Notes under the pieces: model-generated
What the model was told of the DNA's origin: nothing
Seen by the model: the letters and a program-made list of their open reading frames with translations, nothing else
The model's database searches: none
Assembly (NCBI RefSeq): GCF_009765755.1
Contig: NZ_LMUV01000011.1
Span: 265,045-329,044, forward strand
Source of the DNA: Rhodanobacter sp. L36
Lineage (GTDB): Bacteria > Pseudomonadota > Gammaproteobacteria > Xanthomonadales > Rhodanobacteraceae
DNA: 64,000 bases
Direction: 5' to 3'
Part shown: piece after piece, positions 61,017 to 64,000 of the stretch
Numbering within the stretch: position 1 is the stretch's first letter
Layout of the letters: every line of letters starts with the position of its first letter
Made by a program: the position numbers and the translations under genes

Positions 61017-62403
61017 GCGGCAGTGGCGGAAGGTTCGAATGCAGAGATCGCACTGCGGCATCGAGATCCACATCAGCCACGCGCGTCGAGCCATGCAGCA
61101 ACGAGTCCAGCAGCGCATCCTGCGCGCGGCCGCGTTCGAGCGCGTAGGCATAGGGCAGGTGAGTGAACGTGACCAGCCGATAGCGCGCCATGTAATGCGT
61201 GGGCGCGCGCTCGGCCAGCAATGCGCCAAGTTCGCGTCGCGCGAGGTAATGCGGATCGGCGACCGAGTCGCGCATCTCGATGTAGTTTTCCAATGCCATC
61301 GCGGCGATCGCGTTGGCATTGGGCTGGCGCATGCGCTGGAATTCGGCGAATACGTCGGCGCTGTCGTCAGGTGCTTCGGCAAGCAGATCGGCCAGTGCCA
61401 CGGTGTCCTCGAAACCGCAATTCATGCCTTGGCCATGAAACGGCACGATCGCGTGCGCGGCGTCGCCGATCAACAGCGCGCGGCCGTCGATGTGCCAACG
61501 ATCGAGGTAGAGCGTGGACAGCGTGCCGACCGGATGCGCACCGAAGTCTTCGTCGAAGTCACGAATCAGCGGCAGCACATCCGCAAACTGCTCGCTGAAA
61601 AACGCGCGCGCCGATCGGGCATCCGGCAGCGTTTCGAAACTCGGCGCTTCACCGTGCGCGGGAAGAAACAGCGTGACGGTGAAGCTGCCTTCGGTGTTCG
61701 GCAAGGCAATGCACATGTAGCCGCCGCGCGGCCAGATGTGCAACGCATTCGGCTCCAGTGCGAACTGGTCGTGACCACCAGCGGGCGCTAGCAGGTCCAC
61801 AGAGAGTTGGCCGGCAGGCGGAATTTCGAGTTCCTTGTAGCCGTGACCGAGCGCTTCGATGCGTTCGCCCAGTGCCGTGTGTGCATTCATCGCATGACGC
61901 ACCGCCGAGCCAGCACCATCGGCGCCGATAAGCATTCCCGCCGGCAGTTCGCGCTCGGTGCCGGACGCATCGGAAAGGCGAATGCGCTGGCGATCGAAAT
62001 CCGCAGCGATCAGCGACTGGCCGAAATGAAAGCGCGCGCCCGCTGCTTCGGCAGCTTCCAGCAGCAACATGTTCAAGCCGCCGCGCGACACCGACCAGAT
62101 CACTTCGCTGTCGTCGATGCCGTAGCGCTGCAGGCTCGGTGCGCCCTCGCGCGGATGCACCATGCGGCCGCGCATCATCACTGCGCGTTGCATGACATCG
62201 TCGGCCAGCCCCGCCTTGCGCAGCGCATGCAGTCCGCGCTCGGCCAGGGCGAGGTTGATCGAACGCCCGCCGATGAAACCGGCGCGGCGCGGGTCGGCTC
62301 GCTTCTCGTACACCTCGACCGCGAAACCGCGCTGCGCGAGTTGTTGCGCCAGCAATGCGCCGACCAGGCCAGCGCCGATGAGAGTGATGGGTTGCTGCGC
62401 CAT
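61009..62403 (-). CDS. kmo: Kynurenine 3-monooxygenase
   Basis: A 464-residue FAD-dependent aromatic hydroxylase. The FAD motif ITLIGAGLVGALLAQQLAQRGFAVEVYEKR, the kynurenine-type segment GGRSINLALAERGLHALRKAG, and GRALLIGDAAHAIVPFHGQGMNCGFEDTVALAD are all as in KMO. It converts L-kynurenine to 3-hydroxykynurenine using NADPH and O2. The C-terminal about 90 residues form the helical part that tethers substrate. Other kynurenine-pathway genes are not in the window. Confidence 0.93.
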   Translation of the reverse strand: MAQQPITLIGAGLVGALLAQQLAQRGFAVEVYEKRADPRRAGFIGGRSINLALAERGLHALRKAGLADDVMQRAVMMRGRMVHPREGAPSLQRYGIDDSEVIWSVSRGGLNMLLLEAAEAAGARFHFGQSLIAADFDRQRIRLSDASGTERELPAGMLIGADGAGSAVRHAMNAHTALGERIEALGHGYKELEIPPAGQLSVDLLAPAGGHDQFALEPNALHIWPRGGYMCIALPNTEGSFTVTLFLPAHGEAPSFETLPDARSARAFFSEQFADVLPLIRDFDEDFGAHPVGTLSTLYLDRWHIDGRALLIGDAAHAIVPFHGQGMNCGFEDTVALADLLAEAPDDSADVFAEFQRMRQPNANAIAAMALENYIEMRDSVADPHYLARRELGALLAERAPTHYMARYRLVTFTHLPYAYALERGRAQDALLDSLLHGSTRVADVDLDAAVRSLHSNLPPLPRD

Positions 62404-62495
62404 GTTGCGATCCGTGAAAGCGATGGCCGCACTGTTCCGCAATCGATGCGCAACTGCAATCCCGTGAGCGAGTTCACGCAGACAACCAGCATCAG

Positions 62496-63848
62496 TCAGG
62501 CGGGGCGTTTCATCCAGAAACCCTGCAGACGATAGACCGGCCAACTCAGCGCGAGCAGGGCCATCGCGATCAGGCTGTGGCTTCGATCGCTCCACACGGC
62601 TGCGATCAGGAACAACAGCGAGCCCACAAGTGCAACCGCGGGAACCACCGGATAACCGGGAACGCGGAAAGGTCGCGGCGCATCCGGCAGGCGTCGACGC
62701 TGCACGAACAACGCGATGAACGTCAGCGCGTAGTTGGCAACGAAGAAGAACGCGAGCAGCGCCAGTACCGCGTCGAACGTGCCGGTGAAAATGAAAGTGA
62801 GCGCCACCACGGTACCCGCCAGCAATGCGGGCACCGGCGTGCCACCGTCGTTGACCCGCTTGAAAATCGGCGGAAACAGGCGGTCGCAACTCATCGCGTA
62901 GGGGATGCGCGAACCCATCAGCTGCAACGCATTCACCGCAGAGAAAAGAGAGAGGATGGTGAGCACGCGCAGCCATGTGTCGCCCTTCGGTCCGAACAGC
63001 CGCCCGGCGGTGGTCGCCGCAACGAACGGATCGCCGGCCATCGCGTCGATGCCGACCACGCGAAGGAAGGCGATATTCAATGCAAGGTAGATCAGCAACA
63101 CGAGGATCACGCCGCCGATCATGGCGCGCGGCAGGTCACGCCCGGGGTGGCGGATTTCCTCGCCGAAATACAGTGGGCCGGTCCAGCCATCGTACGTATA
63201 GATGGCCGATTGCAACGCCACGATGACCGCCGCCAACAACCCCAGGCCAACGGGGAGTGTCTTGGGTGCGACGACGTGCGGTACGGACGGCGGCACGCTC
63301 ATGACCAATGCAGCAACGACCAGGGTAATCAGCGCCAACGCCTTGAGCAGGCTGGTGATCAATTGGGTAACGTTGCCGATGCGGATGCCGCGCCACTGCA
63401 GCAACGCGAAAGCCACCACCACGCCCGCGGCCACCAGCGTCTCGTGTCCACGCAAGGGCAGTATCAACGGACCGATATATTCGCCCAGCACCATAGCCAC
63501 TGCTGCGGTACTTCCGGTCGTGCCGATCCAGTCGGTCCATCCCGCGATGAAACCTGCGAAGGGGCCCAGCGCATGGGTCACCAGCGGGTAAAGTCCACCC
63601 GACCGCGGCTGCATCGTGCCAAGTTCCGCGAGGCTCACCGCGCCGAGCAAGGCGTAGCCTGCGCCGAGAATCCACACAAGCAGAAACAATGGAACGGAGT
63701 GAACGCGAGCGGCCACTTCGCCGGGGGTTCGCAGGATGCCCATGCCGATGGTGTTGCCGATCAGTACCGCCAGACCGAAGGCGACACCGAGTACACGCAG
63801 CAATCGGCCGGCGGTCGAAACGGGTTTCACGCGGATCGGTGCGGACAT
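62496..63848 (-). CDS. APC-family amino acid permease
   Basis: 450 residues from the ATG at 63848, with GAGGAAG upstream. 12 helices; helix 1 has LAVLIGNTIGMGILRTPGEVAA, the G-x-G-I substrate-binding break of the APC superfamily, and helix 6 has AIYTYDGWTGPLYFGEEIRHPGRDLPRA. Substrate is unknown; helix-1 and helix-6 sequences resemble the broad-range amino acid antiporter/uptake group. Kmo lies downstream on the same strand, 92 bases away, so an aromatic amino acid such as kynurenine or tryptophan is possible, but only by position. Confidence 0.88.
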   Translation of the reverse strand: MSAPIRVKPVSTAGRLLRVLGVAFGLAVLIGNTIGMGILRTPGEVAARVHSVPLFLLVWILGAGYALLGAVSLAELGTMQPRSGGLYPLVTHALGPFAGFIAGWTDWIGTTGSTAAVAMVLGEYIGPLILPLRGHETLVAAGVVVAFALLQWRGIRIGNVTQLITSLLKALALITLVVAALVMSVPPSVPHVVAPKTLPVGLGLLAAVIVALQSAIYTYDGWTGPLYFGEEIRHPGRDLPRAMIGGVILVLLIYLALNIAFLRVVGIDAMAGDPFVAATTAGRLFGPKGDTWLRVLTILSLFSAVNALQLMGSRIPYAMSCDRLFPPIFKRVNDGGTPVPALLAGTVVALTFIFTGTFDAVLALLAFFFVANYALTFIALFVQRRRLPDAPRPFRVPGYPVVPAVALVGSLLFLIAAVWSDRSHSLIAMALLALSWPVYRLQGFWMKRPA

Positions 63849-64000
63849 CCGGACTTCCTCGGTGATCAAGCCGTGAGAGGAAACTTTTCGCCTTCGATGC
63901 AGGAAGCAGCAAACGTTCAAGAGCGATCGATGTTCGGCCGCTCTCACCGTTCGTGTGGTTCCCCTTTCGCGATCCTAGCCTTAATCGAAAGACGTCGCGC
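63849..64000. other. Upstream region of the APC permease gene
   Basis: 152 bases to the right edge. It should contain the minus-strand promoter of the permease gene. No other gene is supported. Confidence 0.4.

Overview
The window looks like a chromosomal segment of a high-GC gammaproteobacterium of the Xanthomonadales, most likely Rhodanobacteraceae (Rhodanobacter, Dyella or Luteibacter type). This is an inference from the gene repertoire: a System I cytochrome c maturation operon with split ccmH and ccmI, a MetX-like acyltransferase with a GCSMGGM nucleophile motif, DUF1415, YaeQ, an ALDH7-type dehydrogenase, and high-GC codon use. No rRNA or taxonomic marker that would fix the genus is present. 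There is no prophage, integrase, transposase or CRISPR array; most of the window is ordinary housekeeping sequence.

Layout. 0-9.3 kb: a partial lipoprotein at the left edge, a small oxidoreductase-like protein, a DDAH-type hydrolase, DUF1993, a tiny lysine-rich protein, an RluF-like pseudouridine synthase homologue, an LLM oxidoreductase, a RIO1-type kinase, an FKBP lipoprotein, YaeQ, an RluA-type synthase and an OPT transporter. 9.3-15.4 kb: rsmC-rsuA (overlapping), a YkgJ-type cysteine-cluster protein, DUF1415, a membrane-anchored lytic transglycosylase, selO and tRNA-Arg(CCT). 15.7-24.1 kb: an ALDH7 dehydrogenase, DUF4190, then a tight run SDR-methyltransferase-pyrD-murB, and a two-domain M16 peptidase. 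24.2-26.1 kb: a lower-GC accessory patch with two small secreted-type hypothetical proteins and a 42-43 bp tandem repeat. 26.1-36.8 kb: fsr with a divergent AraC regulator, ppk1 with a candidate PHO box, a TonB-dependent receptor, a second AraC regulator, a cupin/NTF2-like pair, an aldo/keto reductase and tRNA-Ala(CGC). 37-45.4 kb: an Nramp-related transporter carrying an apparent sequencing-adapter artefact, rnd, a membrane-anchored FGE-sulfatase domain protein, and a compact four-gene cluster (GT2, acyl-CoA dehydrogenase, PIG-L deacetylase, methyltransferase). 45.8-52.4 kb: an alpha/beta hydrolase, two disordered small proteins, a TPP enzyme, tRNA-Leu(CAA), a thiol dioxygenase and a secreted protein. 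52.4-60.6 kb (minus strand): ccmABC-DEF-dsbE-ccmH-ccmI, ending in a metX/serine O-succinyltransferase homologue, nearly all genes joined by 1-8 base overlaps. 60.6-64 kb: DUF3293, kmo and an APC permease.

How genes work together. The ccm block is a complete haem-delivery and apocytochrome-reduction system. rsmC, rsuA and the two other pseudouridine synthase homologues concern rRNA modification. pyrD and murB are core biosynthesis. The GT2/ACAD/PIG-L/methyltransferase cluster looks like one biosynthetic unit for an unknown product and is the best candidate here for an undescribed pathway.

Points worth most attention: (1) a 21-base match to the Illumina P7 primer plus a T10 run inside the Nramp-family gene, almost certainly an assembly error; (2) a palindromic repeat of exactly 69 bp lying in frame inside the signal-peptide region of ccmH; (3) another copy of that repeat supplying the stop codons of both convergent genes that flank it; (4) an RluF-like protein with Pro where the catalytic Asp should be; (5) the four-gene cluster.
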